From an uncultured Colwellia sp. (lineage in GTDB: Bacteria > Pseudomonadota > Gammaproteobacteria > Enterobacterales > Alteromonadaceae): DNA of 64,000 bases. Both the position numbers and the translations under genes were made by a program. The notes below the pieces were generated by a model, which did not search any database, was not told where the DNA came from, and was given only the letters and a program-made list of their open reading frames with translations. Positions within the stretch are counted from its first letter, which is position 1, and each line of letters starts with the position of its first letter. Of the stretch, positions 8,899-17,789 are shown piece after piece. The stretch spans positions 46,701 through 110,700 of the forward strand of contig CAJXYE010000007.1 in NCBI GenBank assembly GCA_913063325.1, written 5' to 3'.

Positions 8899-9225
8899 TT
8901 GATAGAGAAAAATTTTATAACCAGCGGCAGAAATACTGTCATTCATAAGGTAAAAAAATTCGACCTACTTATAGTCAATGGTGAAAAGTCCGTTGTTATT
9001 ATTAGTCATCGTGGTATCGGCATATATAAAGGTGAAGTTCCTCAAAAACGTTCCATCGCTAAAAAAGCTTACCAAGATATTGTCGATATTGCTTCTGCAG
9101 AATTATTTGGTGAAGAAAAAACACTTTTGTTTGTGCAAGCACTTGATGGCATTGAGTATAAAATAGATTACTCAAAAGAAGGTACCAGTAGCTTTATTAA
9201 AATTCATCAAAATCACTATATGTAA
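8899..9225 (+). CDS. hypothetical protein with TTG start
   Basis: 108 residues. The start is TTG 8899, supported by CAGGAG ending six bases upstream and by the lack of an ATG before residue 108. No signal peptide or membrane segment. It alternates strands and helices (FDLLIVNGEKSVVIIS, HRGIGIYKGE, KKAYQDIVDIASAELFGEEKTLLFVQ) and ends in a His-rich tail. I do not recognise the family. It lies directly upstream of the FapA-like gene on the same strand, separated by 102 bases that contain a hairpin at the next ribosome site. Confidence 0.6.
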   Translation: MIEKNFITSGRNTVIHKVKKFDLLIVNGEKSVVIISHRGIGIYKGEVPQKRSIAKKAYQDIVDIASAELFGEEKTLLFVQALDGIEYKIDYSKEGTSSFIKIHQNHYM

Positions 9226-9275
9226 CAACGTTTAAAATTACATACTCATAATAATTATAAAATACAAGAACAGCA

Positions 9276-9318
9276 CCTAACCGTTACTTGGCTCAGCAGT
9301 ACTTAACGATTAGGGGGA
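9276..9318 (+). promoter_or_regulatory. hairpin whose 3' arm covers the fapA-like ribosome binding site
   Basis: CCTAACCGTTA (9276-9286) and TAACGATTAGG (9304-9314) form an 11-base stem with one C/A mismatch. The 3' arm runs into the GGGGGA ribosome site at 9313-9318, ahead of ATG 9328. There is no T run after it. It could control translation, for example as a thermometer or protein-binding leader; a chance inverted repeat is possible. Confidence 0.4.
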
Positions 9319-9327
9319 GCCATTGCA

Positions 9328-11016
9328 ATGACCACAGCCAGTTTAGTCTGTAATAAAAAAAATAATATTGATTTAGTCCTAGAGCCTATCAAAGGTGGCG
9401 ACACCATATCAACGTCGAGTATTAAAGATCTTATTGGTGCTTCAGAATTTATAAAACTTCGTATTAATAACGGTAATATTAAAAATGCTGTTGCTGAATT
9501 AAATGATGTTTTAAAACCCCTACAAGATAAGAAAGCCGGTAGAACAATTACCTATCAAGTTCTTGAACGCGTTGATGCAAAGATTAATATTACAATCGAA
9601 ACAGATGAAATGGGCGCCAGTGCTGAAATAACAAGTGCACAAGGTGGTAAACATCTATCCGCAAAGGCTATTTTAACCGCAGCACAAGAAGCAGGTGTAA
9701 AAAAGGGTTTTAGTAAAGAGCATTTAATTGAGCTTGCCCAACTTGCCGCTAAAGAAGCACCAAACTGTCAAGTTGACATGCAAATTGCCACGGGAAAGTT
9801 AGCAAAAAATGGTAAAGATGCCCTGATAAAACCACTTGTTGAAAGCGCTCAATCGCGAATATTAAAACCTAAAAAACGAGAAGATGGTAGTGTCGATATG
9901 CGTGATTTAGGTGACATTATTTGCGTAAAGGTCGGAGACCCTCTTGCTCAGAAAGTCCCCCTAACACAAGGCATACAAGGTTACACTGTCACTGCGACAC
10001 CTTTATCGCCGGAGCCTGGTCATGATATAGAGTTGATCGTTGGTGAAGGTACCAATCTAAGTCCTAAGAATAACAATGTCCTAGTATCTGAAAAAGTTGG
10101 TTTACCTAAACTCATTAATAACGGTATGGAAGTTGATGAGGTTTATAAGATTAAAAATGTCACCGTTGCCACTGGTAATATCAACTTTACCGGCAGTGTT
10201 ATTATTGACGGAGACGTCACTGAAGGCATGAAAGTAATCGCTTCAGGAGATATCACCGTTGGAGGTTTTGTCGAATCAGCAACACTAGAGTCTGGTGGCG
10301 ACATAACCATATCCGGTGGTATAATTGGTCGGAAACATGATATTGAAAAAACGCATATTACCGATATTACCATGAGTGTAAATATAAATGCCAAAGGCAG
10401 TATTTATGCAAAATATGGTCAATATGCCCAAATTACTAGTGGTAAAGATGTTCGTATTGAAAACCAGTTATTACATAGTATTTTAGATATAAATGGCAGA
10501 TTGTGGGTAGGGAAAAGTGAACAAGCTAGCGGAAAACTTATTGGTGGATACACAAAAGTAGGCACTTCAGTTCATGCCGGTATGATTGGTGCAACAGCAG
10601 GTAGTAATACAGTTATTAATTTTGAGCATAAAATACTGAAATTTAACGATGAAATTCACCAACTAGAAGAGTTACTAAAAATAGAATCAGATAAAACCAA
10701 TGAATTACAAGCAGCAATAAATAAATTAAAAAAATTACCAAAAGAAAAAGCAAAACCAGAATTATTAGCCAAGGTAGTACCTACTTATCAATACCACGCT
10801 AATAAAATGGGTGAATTATTAAATGAAAAAGAAGTAGTTGAAGCCAGCCTTCAAGAATACATGGCCAGTGTTTATATTGAAGCGACAGAGAAACTTTACC
10901 ATGGCGTTGAGCTAATTGTTGGTGACTTTAACGACAGGTCTCGCCGTGAATATGGACCAAGTAAGATGATTTACCGTGAAAGAAAAATAAAAATTGACGC
11001 TATTGTGAATACTTAA
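9328..11016 (+). CDS. FapA/DUF342 family polymer-forming protein
   Basis: 562 residues, with a strong GGGGGA ribosome site. The N-terminal half holds the FapA N-terminal region (about 1-200). Residues 200-420 carry the DUF342 beta-helix, seen as strand repeats VTVATGNINFTGSVIIDGDV, GMKVIASGDITVGGFVES, LESGGDITISGGIIG, with the conserved GxVI.GDV signature. A coiled coil of about 70 residues (roughly 430-500, with HQLEELLKIESDKTNELQAA) follows. FapA-type proteins are cytosolic and linked to flagellar assembly or surface localisation in Vibrio and Shewanella. No flagellar genes are present here, so that role is inferred from the family only. Its TAA overlaps the next start by one base (TAATG), so the two are translationally coupled. 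Confidence 0.82.
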   Translation: MTTASLVCNKKNNIDLVLEPIKGGDTISTSSIKDLIGASEFIKLRINNGNIKNAVAELNDVLKPLQDKKAGRTITYQVLERVDAKINITIETDEMGASAEITSAQGGKHLSAKAILTAAQEAGVKKGFSKEHLIELAQLAAKEAPNCQVDMQIATGKLAKNGKDALIKPLVESAQSRILKPKKREDGSVDMRDLGDIICVKVGDPLAQKVPLTQGIQGYTVTATPLSPEPGHDIELIVGEGTNLSPKNNNVLVSEKVGLPKLINNGMEVDEVYKIKNVTVATGNINFTGSVIIDGDVTEGMKVIASGDITVGGFVESATLESGGDITISGGIIGRKHDIEKTHITDITMSVNINAKGSIYAKYGQYAQITSGKDVRIENQLLHSILDINGRLWVGKSEQASGKLIGGYTKVGTSVHAGMIGATAGSNTVINFEHKILKFNDEIHQLEELLKIESDKTNELQAAINKLKKLPKEKAKPELLAKVVPTYQYHANKMGELLNEKEVVEASLQEYMASVYIEATEKLYHGVELIVGDFNDRSRREYGPSKMIYRERKIKIDAIVNT

Positions 11017-11822
11017 TGGCTATAGCTAACAAATCTAGACTAAAAATGAGTTTATTCTCATTAACACTCTTACCTTTTTATCAACAAGCCTATGCGCAAC
11101 AGTGCTCTATTAATCTAAATTATGGGGTCATTATTGACCCTAAGCACATCCGTATTGTTGATAAAGGTAAAACCCAAGTACAAATCAATAATACCAAGCA
11201 ACTCTTTATTGGCGGCAGAGAGGTTGCTTTATCTAAAGAGCAACAGCAACTCCTAAATAGCTTTAGTGGAGGTATTCGTCAGCAAGTTCCTGAAATAGTA
11301 TCTATCGCTATAGAAGGGGTTGATATTGGGCTAAAGGCAGTTAACGAAGTAGTTGCCGCCCTAACCGGAGAAAATAGTGCTTCACAGCAAAAAGTACAGG
11401 CGAAATTTGATGAACTAAAATGGCGCATACGCGCGCGCTTTAATCAAAGTGCGAATAATTACTACATTGCCCCGCAAGACTTAAATGATTTTGATGAAAT
11501 GCTCACAGGAGAGTTTGAACAAGAAATTGAAGCAATGATCTCAACCTCTATTGGCTCGATATTAGAAGCCGTTGGCCAATCGATTCTTGTCGAGGACAAC
11601 AGTAATGAGTACGGTGGTGAAACACGTATAACCACTTATGATAAACGGTTAACCAACATCAGCAAAGGCTTAGAGTTAGAAGTAACCCAAAGAGCAAAAG
11701 CATTAGATAAAAAAGTAGCTGTTTTTTGTCAGCAACTGACTTATTTAGATGAACTAGAAGCACAACTTCATCAAGCCATACCTGCATTAAAAGATTTTAA
11801 TCTTATCGAAACATCGAACTAG
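11016..11822 (+). CDS. YggN-like (DUF2884) periplasmic protein
   Basis: 268 residues. Signal peptide about 1-27 (basic KSRLKMSL, hydrophobic stretch, cleavage near AYAQQ). The mature part starts with a conserved Cys (QCSINLNYGV) and continues with INNTKQLFIGGREVALSKEQ and SFSGGIRQQVPEIVSIAIEG, the order typical of YggN/DUF2884, a family of unknown function in Gammaproteobacteria. The C-terminal half is helical (AKALDKKVAVFCQQLTYL), with a second Cys that could form a disulfide. The ATG overlaps the stop of the FapA-like gene, an unusual pairing of a cytosolic polymer-forming protein with a periplasmic one. Confidence 0.75.
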   Translation: MAIANKSRLKMSLFSLTLLPFYQQAYAQQCSINLNYGVIIDPKHIRIVDKGKTQVQINNTKQLFIGGREVALSKEQQQLLNSFSGGIRQQVPEIVSIAIEGVDIGLKAVNEVVAALTGENSASQQKVQAKFDELKWRIRARFNQSANNYYIAPQDLNDFDEMLTGEFEQEIEAMISTSIGSILEAVGQSILVEDNSNEYGGETRITTYDKRLTNISKGLELEVTQRAKALDKKVAVFCQQLTYLDELEAQLHQAIPALKDFNLIETSN

Positions 11823-11894
11823 TAAAAAAACTTCCCCCTTCTCAGCTATTATAACTAGCCTAGCAATTACATGATCTGACTTACTCTACAAATA

Positions 11895-11932
11895 AAAAAT
11901 CCAATACACTAACTAGAGCGTATTGGATTTTT
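11895..11932. terminator. bidirectional terminator between the yggN-like gene and the ETF-QO gene
   Basis: AAAATCCAATAC (11896-11907) pairs perfectly with GTATTGGATTTT (11920-11931) around a 12-base loop, with A and T runs on the outer sides. It lies between converging genes and can serve both. Confidence 0.8.
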
Positions 11933-11971
11933 AAAGACAATAAATAATTAATACCTAATACATATTATAAA

Positions 11972-13633
11972 TTACATATTTGGGTAGTTTGGTCCACCCG
12001 TACCTTCAGGCGTTACCCAAGTAATATTTTGACTCGGATCTTTAATGTCACAGGTTTTACAGTGAATGCAGTTTTGTGCATTAATAACAAACTTGTCCCC
12101 TTCTTCGGTTTGCTCTACTTCATATACGCCTGCAGGGCAATAACGCTGCGCAGGCTCATTATATTTAGTTAAATTAACTCGAATCGGAATATCAGCATCT
12201 TTAAGCTTTAAATGACAAGGCTGCTCTTCTTCATGGTTGGTATTTGACAAAAAGACTGAAGATAATTTATCAAAGCTTAACTTGTTATCCGGTTTAGCAT
12301 AATTAATTACCGGCATCTCTGCAGCAGGTTTTAGCTGAGCATAATCTACAGTATCATCTTTAAAGTTAAACGGTAATTTACCGCCAAAGAAGTTCTGATC
12401 TACCATGTTATAAGCGCCACCTAACATGGTGCCAAATTTATGCATTGCTGGCCCAAAGTTACGAGTATTATATAACTCATCATATAACCAAGAATCTTTG
12501 TAAAGCTCAGTAAAGCTCGTTAAATCTTGTTTACCTTCTGCTGCAATACCTTCACCGCCAATCAATGCTTGAGCAATAGCCTCTGCCGCTAACATACCCG
12601 ATTTCATTGCCGTATGATTACCTTTTATTTTAGCAAAGTTAATGGTACCGGCATCACAGCCAACCAATAAAGCGCCCGGCATAGTCATTTTAGGTAGAGA
12701 GTTAAAGCCACCCTTTGCCATAGCACGTGCGCCATAAGAAACACGCTTACCACCTTCAAGGTACTGACTGATTTTTGGATGATGTTTATAACGTTGGAAC
12801 TCATCAAATGGGCTTAAATGTGGGTTGCTATAATTTAAATCGACAATTAGACCAACAAAAACTTGGTTATTTTCCGCATGGTAAAGGTAACCACCACCGG
12901 TAGTATCTTTGTCCAATGGCCAACCCGCGGTATGAACGACTAAACCTTCTTGATGATTCTCTGGTGCTATGTCCCAGATTTCTTTGAAACCTAAACCATA
13001 ATGTTGTGGAGAGCTTTCTTTATCTAAGGAAAACTTTTCAATTAGCTCTTTACCTAGATGGCCTCGACAACCTTCAGCAAATACTGTGTACTTAGCACGT
13101 AACTCCATACCTGGCATAAATGAGTCTTTCTCTTTACCTTCCGCATCTAAGCCCATATCACCAGTAATAACGCCGCCAACACTGCCATCGTCATTATAAA
13201 TAACACTTTGTGCTGGGAAGCCAGGGAAAATTTCAACGCCTAATTCTTCAGCTTGCTCCGCTAACCAGCGACATACATTACCCATGCTAACGATATAGTT
13301 ACCGTCATTATGCATCGTTTTAGGCACAGAGAAATTAGGTACTTTTATACCTGAATCTTCACTATTTAATAAATAAATATCATCTGAAGTAACCTTAGTG
13401 GTTAATGGTGCATTTTTTTCTTGCCAGTCTGGAAATAATTCATTTAAAGATCTTGGTTCAAATACAGCACCAGAGAGAATATGAGCACCGACTTCAGAGC
13501 CTTTCTCAACAACACAAACCATTAATTCTTGTTGTTTCTCTTGTGCTAGTTGCATTAATCGACAAGCCGTTGATAAACCTGCGGGGCCAGCGCCAACAAT
13601 GACTACATCAAATTCCATCGATTCGCGTTCCAT
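11972..13633 (-). CDS. electron transfer flavoprotein-ubiquinone oxidoreductase
   Basis: 553 residues. It passes electrons from ETF to the quinone pool during acyl-CoA and amino-acid oxidation, at the inner face of the membrane. The first ATG is preferred over MEFD five codons later because GGGAG sits 6 bases upstream. FAD dinucleotide site VVIVGAGPAGLSTA is near the N terminus. The ubiquinone-binding middle region includes GGFNSLPKMTMPGALLVGCDAGTINFAKIKG. The C-terminal [4Fe-4S] site has CPAGVYE then NCIHCKTCDI, giving the four Cys ligands. It is divergent from etfBA across a shared promoter region with fatty-acid-type operators. Length is normal and all cofactor motifs are intact. Confidence 0.95.
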   Translation of the reverse strand: MERESMEFDVVIVGAGPAGLSTACRLMQLAQEKQQELMVCVVEKGSEVGAHILSGAVFEPRSLNELFPDWQEKNAPLTTKVTSDDIYLLNSEDSGIKVPNFSVPKTMHNDGNYIVSMGNVCRWLAEQAEELGVEIFPGFPAQSVIYNDDGSVGGVITGDMGLDAEGKEKDSFMPGMELRAKYTVFAEGCRGHLGKELIEKFSLDKESSPQHYGLGFKEIWDIAPENHQEGLVVHTAGWPLDKDTTGGGYLYHAENNQVFVGLIVDLNYSNPHLSPFDEFQRYKHHPKISQYLEGGKRVSYGARAMAKGGFNSLPKMTMPGALLVGCDAGTINFAKIKGNHTAMKSGMLAAEAIAQALIGGEGIAAEGKQDLTSFTELYKDSWLYDELYNTRNFGPAMHKFGTMLGGAYNMVDQNFFGGKLPFNFKDDTVDYAQLKPAAEMPVINYAKPDNKLSFDKLSSVFLSNTNHEEEQPCHLKLKDADIPIRVNLTKYNEPAQRYCPAGVYEVEQTEEGDKFVINAQNCIHCKTCDIKDPSQNITWVTPEGTGGPNYPNM

Positions 13634-13693
13634 AAGATCTCCCAGTATTATTATATTTATATTTTAAAATATTTCGGTAAGTTTAAAACATGC

Positions 13694-13718
13694 GTTTGAT
13701 ATTCAAACAAGTGTTTGA
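13694..13718. promoter_or_regulatory. PsrA-like operator (overlapping palindromes) in the divergent etf region
   Basis: Two perfect palindromes overlap: GTTTGA-TAT-TCAAAC (13694-13708) and TCAAACA-AG-TGTTTGA (13703-13718). The second matches, as I recall it, the gammaproteobacterial PsrA/fatty-acid regulator motif with TTCAAAC and GTTTGAA half-sites. The site sits 61 bases upstream of the ETF-QO start and about 160 upstream of etfB. Confidence 0.65.
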
Positions 13719-13807
13719 TAGTATCTTATAACAGATGCCCAAGCAAGGCACTGATATGAGCATTTAATTAGATTGTATCTTAGTTTAAAAGTTTTCACCA
13801 AGATTAC

Positions 13808-13825
13808 GTTGACGTTTACGTCAAC
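13808..13825. promoter_or_regulatory. LiuR-like palindrome upstream of etfB
   Basis: GTTGACGT-TT-ACGTCAAC is a perfect 18-base palindrome ending 55 bases before the etfB ATG. Its ACGT-centred arms resemble MerR-family LiuR sites that control branched-chain amino-acid degradation and etf genes in marine Gammaproteobacteria. The motif match is from memory. Confidence 0.5.
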
Positions 13826-13880
13826 CAAGCGTATCTTTTAACTATATATTGTAAATTAACAAACCTTCTCAGAGGCAGCG

Positions 13881-14633
13881 ATGAAAGTACTAGTTCCGAT
13901 AAAACGTGTTATTGACTATAACGTCAAAGTTCGGGTAAAAGCCGACAATTCCAATGTAGATCTTGCCAATACAAAAATGGCGATAAACCCTTTTTGTGAA
14001 ATAGCTGTTGAAGAAGCTGTACGTCTTAAAGAAGCCGGTACAGCAACAGAGATAATTGCAATTTCTATCGGTGATAAATCTTGCCAAGAGCAATTACGTA
14101 CTGCATTAGCTCTAGGCGCCGATCGCGCTATTCAAATTGAAACTGATGAAAGCTTAGATGCATTGAATATTGCTAAGTTATTACAAAAAATTGTTGAAGA
14201 AGAACAACCGCAACTGGTTATTTTAGGCAAACAGTCTATTGATAGTGACAATAATCAAACGGGTCAAATGCTTGCTGCATTAACAGGTATGCCACAAGGT
14301 ACTTTTGCTTCAGAAGTAAAAGTAGATGGCGATAAAGTTAATGTTACCCGTGAAGTAGATGGCGGTTTACAAACGGTTGCCCTTAACTTACCAGCGATTG
14401 TTACCACTGATTTACGTCTAAATGAACCGCGTTATGCTTCATTACCTAATATAATGAAAGCTAAACGCAAACCTTTAGTGGTAAAACCTGCTGCAGATTT
14501 TGGCATTGATTTAAGCGCTCGTACTAAATTATTAAAAGTGACTCCTCCAGCAGAACGCCAAGCAGGTATCATAGTAGAAAGCATTGATGAATTAGTTGAA
14601 AAATTGAAAAATGAAGCCAAGGTGATCTCATGA
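13881..14633 (+). CDS. etfB: electron transfer flavoprotein beta subunit
   Basis: 250 residues, preceded by AGAGG. The small ETF subunit binds AMP and helps transfer electrons from acyl-CoA dehydrogenases to ETF-QO. The start [19 protein letters not shown], the [21 protein letters not shown] segment and the family signature [20 protein letters not shown] region are all present, with normal length. It is the first gene of an etfBA pair whose stop overlaps the etfA start by four bases. Expression is probably controlled by the palindromes in the divergent region it shares with ETF-QO. Confidence 0.97.
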   Translation: MKVLVPIKRVIDYNVKVRVKADNSNVDLANTKMAINPFCEIAVEEAVRLKEAGTATEIIAISIGDKSCQEQLRTALALGADRAIQIETDESLDALNIAKLLQKIVEEEQPQLVILGKQSIDSDNNQTGQMLAALTGMPQGTFASEVKVDGDKVNVTREVDGGLQTVALNLPAIVTTDLRLNEPRYASLPNIMKAKRKPLVVKPAADFGIDLSARTKLLKVTPPAERQAGIIVESIDELVEKLKNEAKVIS

Positions 14634-15556
14634 GTATTTTAGTAATTGCAGAACACGACAACAGCGCGTTAAAAGCTGAGACTCTAAAAACAGTAGCTGC
14701 CGCGCAAAAAATTGGTGGTGATATTACCTTGCTAGTCGTTGGCTTTAATTGTCAAAATGTTGTTGATGCTGCCGCAAAAGTAAATGGCGTGAGTAAAGTA
14801 TTAGCCGCTGATAATGCCGTTTATGAACATCAGCTTGCTGAAAACATCAGTTTATTAGTGACTGAGTTAGCTAGCGATTATGAACATATCCTAGCAACTG
14901 CACTAACTACCGGCAAAAACTTTATGCCGAGAGTTGCTGCTTTATTAGATGTTGCGCAAATATCTGACATTATTGACGTTGAAAGTAGCGATACTTTTGT
15001 ACGTCCAATTTACGCAGGTAACGCGATTGCGACAGTACAAAGTTTAGATAGCAAAAAAGTTATCACTGTACGTACTACCGGTTTTGATAGCGTAGCAACT
15101 GATGGTAACGCTGAAGTAGTTACTTTAGGTACCGTAACTGATGCGGGTATCTCTAGTCATGTAAGTGATGAACTTACTGTTTCTGAACGTCCTGACTTAG
15201 GTGCTGCAAGCGTTGTTATTTCTGGTGGTCGTGGCATGCAAAACGGCGATAACTTTAAGTTACTTGACGGTATTGCAGACAAGCTTGGTGCTGCCATTGG
15301 CGCATCTCGTGCAGCTGTTGATGCTGGCTTTGTTCCTAATGACATGCAAGTTGGTCAAACAGGTAAAATTGTTGCCCCTGATTTATATATCGCTGTTGGT
15401 ATTAGTGGTGCAATTCAACATTTAGCAGGGATGAAAGACTCAAAAGTCATTGTTGCTATCAACAAAGACCCAGAAGCGCCAATCTTCCAAGTTGCAGATT
15501 ACGGTATTGTTGCTGACTTATTTGATGCGTTACCAGAGTTAGAAAGCAAGCTATAG
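14630..15556 (+). CDS. etfA: electron transfer flavoprotein alpha subunit
   Basis: 308 residues, start in an ATGA overlap with etfB, so the subunits are made together. The N-terminal half is the nucleotide-binding-like domain. The C-terminal half is the FAD domain, with the [32 protein letters not shown] and [20 protein letters not shown] segments that define the family. It forms the soluble ETF heterodimer with EtfB and reduces ETF-QO, encoded on the other side of the divergent promoter. A strong terminator follows 61 bases after the stop. Confidence 0.97.
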   Translation: MSILVIAEHDNSALKAETLKTVAAAQKIGGDITLLVVGFNCQNVVDAAAKVNGVSKVLAADNAVYEHQLAENISLLVTELASDYEHILATALTTGKNFMPRVAALLDVAQISDIIDVESSDTFVRPIYAGNAIATVQSLDSKKVITVRTTGFDSVATDGNAEVVTLGTVTDAGISSHVSDELTVSERPDLGAASVVISGGRGMQNGDNFKLLDGIADKLGAAIGASRAAVDAGFVPNDMQVGQTGKIVAPDLYIAVGISGAIQHLAGMKDSKVIVAINKDPEAPIFQVADYGIVADLFDALPELESKL

Positions 15557-15617
15557 AAGCTGCTAACGATAATATATAGGTAACAAGCTGTTTTCAGCTT
15601 GAAGTAGCCTTGATATA

Positions 15618-15658
15618 ATAAAACCACGCTTATGCAAATAAGTCGTGGTTTTATTTTG
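15618..15658 (+). terminator. terminator of etfBA
   Basis: ATAAAACCACG (15618-15628) pairs perfectly with CGTGGTTTTAT (15644-15654). The loop can pair further through CTTAT/ATAAG. TTTT follows. This closes the etfBA operon before yciH. Confidence 0.85.
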
Positions 15659-15699
15659 TCTGCCATTTGTTTAACTAATTTAACGGTACCGAGTGATTT

Positions 15700-16098
15700 A
15701 TGAAAAATAATTTATCGAGTTTAAGTGATTTAGCCGCCGCTTTTGGTAAGGCACCTATTGAGTCTGATAACTCAGCGCCTGCAAGTGACGACTCATTAGT
15801 CTATTCGACAGACTCTGGCCGCATTAGCCAACAAAAACAAAAGAATATTACCCCAAGTGACGGTTTTGCCCGAGTAAGACGTGAAACAAAAGGCCGAAAA
15901 GGCAAAGGTGTGATTGTTATTAGTGGTTTAGGCTTAGATGCTAAAGCATTAAAAGAATTAGCTAAAAAGCTAAAGAAAACCTGCGGTACGGGTGGCTCAG
16001 TCGTTAATGAAACCATTGAGGTTCAAGGTGACAAACGTGACGTAATACAGCAGGTTTTAGAAAAGGCAGGTTTTAAAGTTAAATTTACCGGCGGTTAA
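15700..16098 (+). CDS. yciH: SUI1/eIF1-family translation factor YciH
   Basis: 132 residues. The C-terminal SUI1 domain (about 65-132) is clear, with the GKGVIVISGLGLDAKALKEL, LKKTCGTGGSV and VQGDKRDVIQQVLEKAGF segments, which match YciH/eIF1. The first 60 residues are a polar, probably disordered tail that is normal for the bacterial family. YciH modulates initiation fidelity and has been described as an inhibitor of translation under stress. It is monocistronic and converges on recR with a 31-base gap. Confidence 0.93.
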   Translation: MKNNLSSLSDLAAAFGKAPIESDNSAPASDDSLVYSTDSGRISQQKQKNITPSDGFARVRRETKGRKGKGVIVISGLGLDAKALKELAKKLKKTCGTGGSVVNETIEVQGDKRDVIQQVLEKAGFKVKFTGG

Positions 16099-16129
16099 GG
16101 CGTGCTTCGGCCTTCTCCGGATGAAAGTA

Positions 16130-16735
16130 TTAAACCTCGTAGCTTTTCCTACCCGATAAAGCATGAGATAAAGTATTACCATCAACATACTCTAATTCTC
16201 CCCCTACCGGTACACCATGAGCAATGCGAGAAATATTGATTTGATATTGTTGAGCAAGCTCAGCAATATAATGCGCTGTAGCCTCCCCTTCTACCGTAGG
16301 GTTTGTCGCTAAGATAACCTCAGTAAAATGCCCACACGAAAACTGCTTAGCCAGAATATCTAAACCTAAATCGTCCGGACCAATACCGTCTATGGGAGAT
16401 AAATGCCCCATCAAAACAAAATACTTGCCAAAGAATTCACCTGTTTGCTCAATCGCAATAACATCACCAGGTGTTTCAACAATACATAAAGTAGTCGCAA
16501 GTTGACGTTTTGGGCTCTGACAAATTTCACATAAGTCTTCTTCGGTAAAATTTCGACATTGTTGACAGTGACCAATATCCGTCATCGCTCTTGCCAACGT
16601 ACTCGCAAGTTTACTGCCTCCACGGCGATTACGTTCAAGTAATTGAAAGGCCATGCGCTGTGCGGACTTAGCACCAACACCCGGTAAACACTTTAGTGAA
16701 TCAATTAACTCTTGTACAAGTGGACTAAATTTCAT
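16130..16735 (-). CDS. recR: recombination mediator RecR
   Basis: 201 residues, full length. The N-terminal helix-hairpin-helix ([18 protein letters not shown]), the C4 zinc finger (CQQC at about 57-60 and CEIC about 68-71) and the Toprim domain ([36 protein letters not shown]) are all present. RecR works with RecF and RecO to load RecA on gapped DNA. In most Gammaproteobacteria recR follows dnaX and ybaB; here it stands alone beside yciH, so the usual operon is split in this organism. Confidence 0.96.
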   Translation of the reverse strand: MKFSPLVQELIDSLKCLPGVGAKSAQRMAFQLLERNRRGGSKLASTLARAMTDIGHCQQCRNFTEEDLCEICQSPKRQLATTLCIVETPGDVIAIEQTGEFFGKYFVLMGHLSPIDGIGPDDLGLDILAKQFSCGHFTEVILATNPTVEGEATAHYIAELAQQYQINISRIAHGVPVGGELEYVDGNTLSHALSGRKSYEV

Positions 16736-16832
16736 AAATAACAGCTACCTTTCAATATATTGGCTAATTTTAATAAAATTCACTAACAAATAGTAGCGCT
16801 TATTGAAAAACATTTACCTTCACTCAAGCTAC

Positions 16833-17600
16833 TTATGCAGAAGACGTCTCCGAAGGTATCACAGAAGGTGTATCTGAAGACAAGCGCTGCTGTCTCAGCT
16901 CAGACGGTAACTCATCAAACATCAACTTAAAGTGCCGACTAAAATAACTGTGATCAGAGAACCCCGATTGATAGGCTATTTGGGCAATAGGTAGCTTTGT
17001 TTCGACCAATAATCGTCTGGCATTATCTAAACGGATCTGACGAATAAATTGCTTAGGGGTTTTGGCCAAGTATTTTTTAAAACGCCTTTCTAATGCACTA
17101 ACCGACAAGTGTGCCACTTGTGCTAGTTTCTCAATTGAGAGTTCGATATGAAAATTATCCCTTATGTATTGCACTGGAACTTTTAATTCATCGATACCCG
17201 ATAAGGTTTTCACTGTTTTTTGTAAATGTCGGGTCACTCCATATGAGCCAATGATTTCAGAATTTTCATCAAGCAGTGGTCGTTTGGAGGTAGAAAACCA
17301 AGCAAGTTCACCTGATTTGTTGATATTCATTTCCAAGCGGTCAGTAACCGTTTCACCAGACATCACTTTTTGATCATCAGCAATAAATTGTTTTGCTATA
17401 TGGTTGGGAGATAAATCACTATCTGACTTTCCCAAAACTTGCTCAAGGTTTTTATAACCAAGGTGTTCAACAAACATTTGATTAGCGTAAACCACCCTAG
17501 TCTGGGTATCTTTTATCCAAAAAATGATATCAGGCAACATATCAAACATAGTAAGAACTTGTTTAACACTAACTTGATTTAACAGCGTGTCTTTGAGCAT
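16833..17600 (-). CDS. PAS-domain AraC-family regulator
   Basis: 255 residues from ATG 17600. Earlier in-frame starts (ATG 17675, TTG 17681) would run through the operator-like repeats at 17661-17689, so I prefer the later start. Residues about 15-130 form one PAS domain (MLPDIIFWIKDTQTRVVYAN, SDLSPNHIAKQF, GSYGVTRHLQ), which probably binds a small ligand or cofactor. The last 100 residues are the double HTH of AraC/XylS, with LAQVAHLSVSALERRFKKY and IAYQSGFSDHSYFSRHFK. It is divergent from the Gfo/Idh-GMC operon and is the best candidate for its regulator. The PAS plus AraC fusion is less common than the cupin plus AraC type. Confidence 0.85.
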   Translation of the reverse strand: MLKDTLLNQVSVKQVLTMFDMLPDIIFWIKDTQTRVVYANQMFVEHLGYKNLEQVLGKSDSDLSPNHIAKQFIADDQKVMSGETVTDRLEMNINKSGELAWFSTSKRPLLDENSEIIGSYGVTRHLQKTVKTLSGIDELKVPVQYIRDNFHIELSIEKLAQVAHLSVSALERRFKKYLAKTPKQFIRQIRLDNARRLLVETKLPIAQIAYQSGFSDHSYFSRHFKLMFDELPSELRQQRLSSDTPSVIPSETSSA

Positions 17601-17660
17601 AGTGATTACATAATAAAGAAATATGCCTTGATAGTAGCAAGAACTATAAATAAGTAAACG

Positions 17661-17689
17661 CCGATTTTGTTGCATCAACAACCGATTTT
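17661..17689. promoter_or_regulatory. candidate AraC-type operator: direct repeats 21 bases apart
   Basis: CCGATTTT occurs at 17661-17668 and again at 17682-17689, exactly 21 bases (two helical turns) apart on the same strand. A small palindrome, GTTGCATCAAC (17669-17679), lies between. This geometry is typical for AraC/XylS dimers, and the site is in the divergent region between the PAS-AraC gene and the sugar-oxidation operon. Confidence 0.5.
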
Positions 17690-17789
17690 ATATTAACCAT
17701 TATGGTTTGTGGTCGATATACTGAATTCAATCAAAATTATCCAACCAAGCTTATCTTCGTTAGTTTTTCATAGTCAGTTGAGTAGCAAT

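Noticed and set aside
16099..16129. Short GC-rich inverted repeat between yciH and recR as a terminator
   Set aside because: The stem is about five bases and there is no T run on either side.
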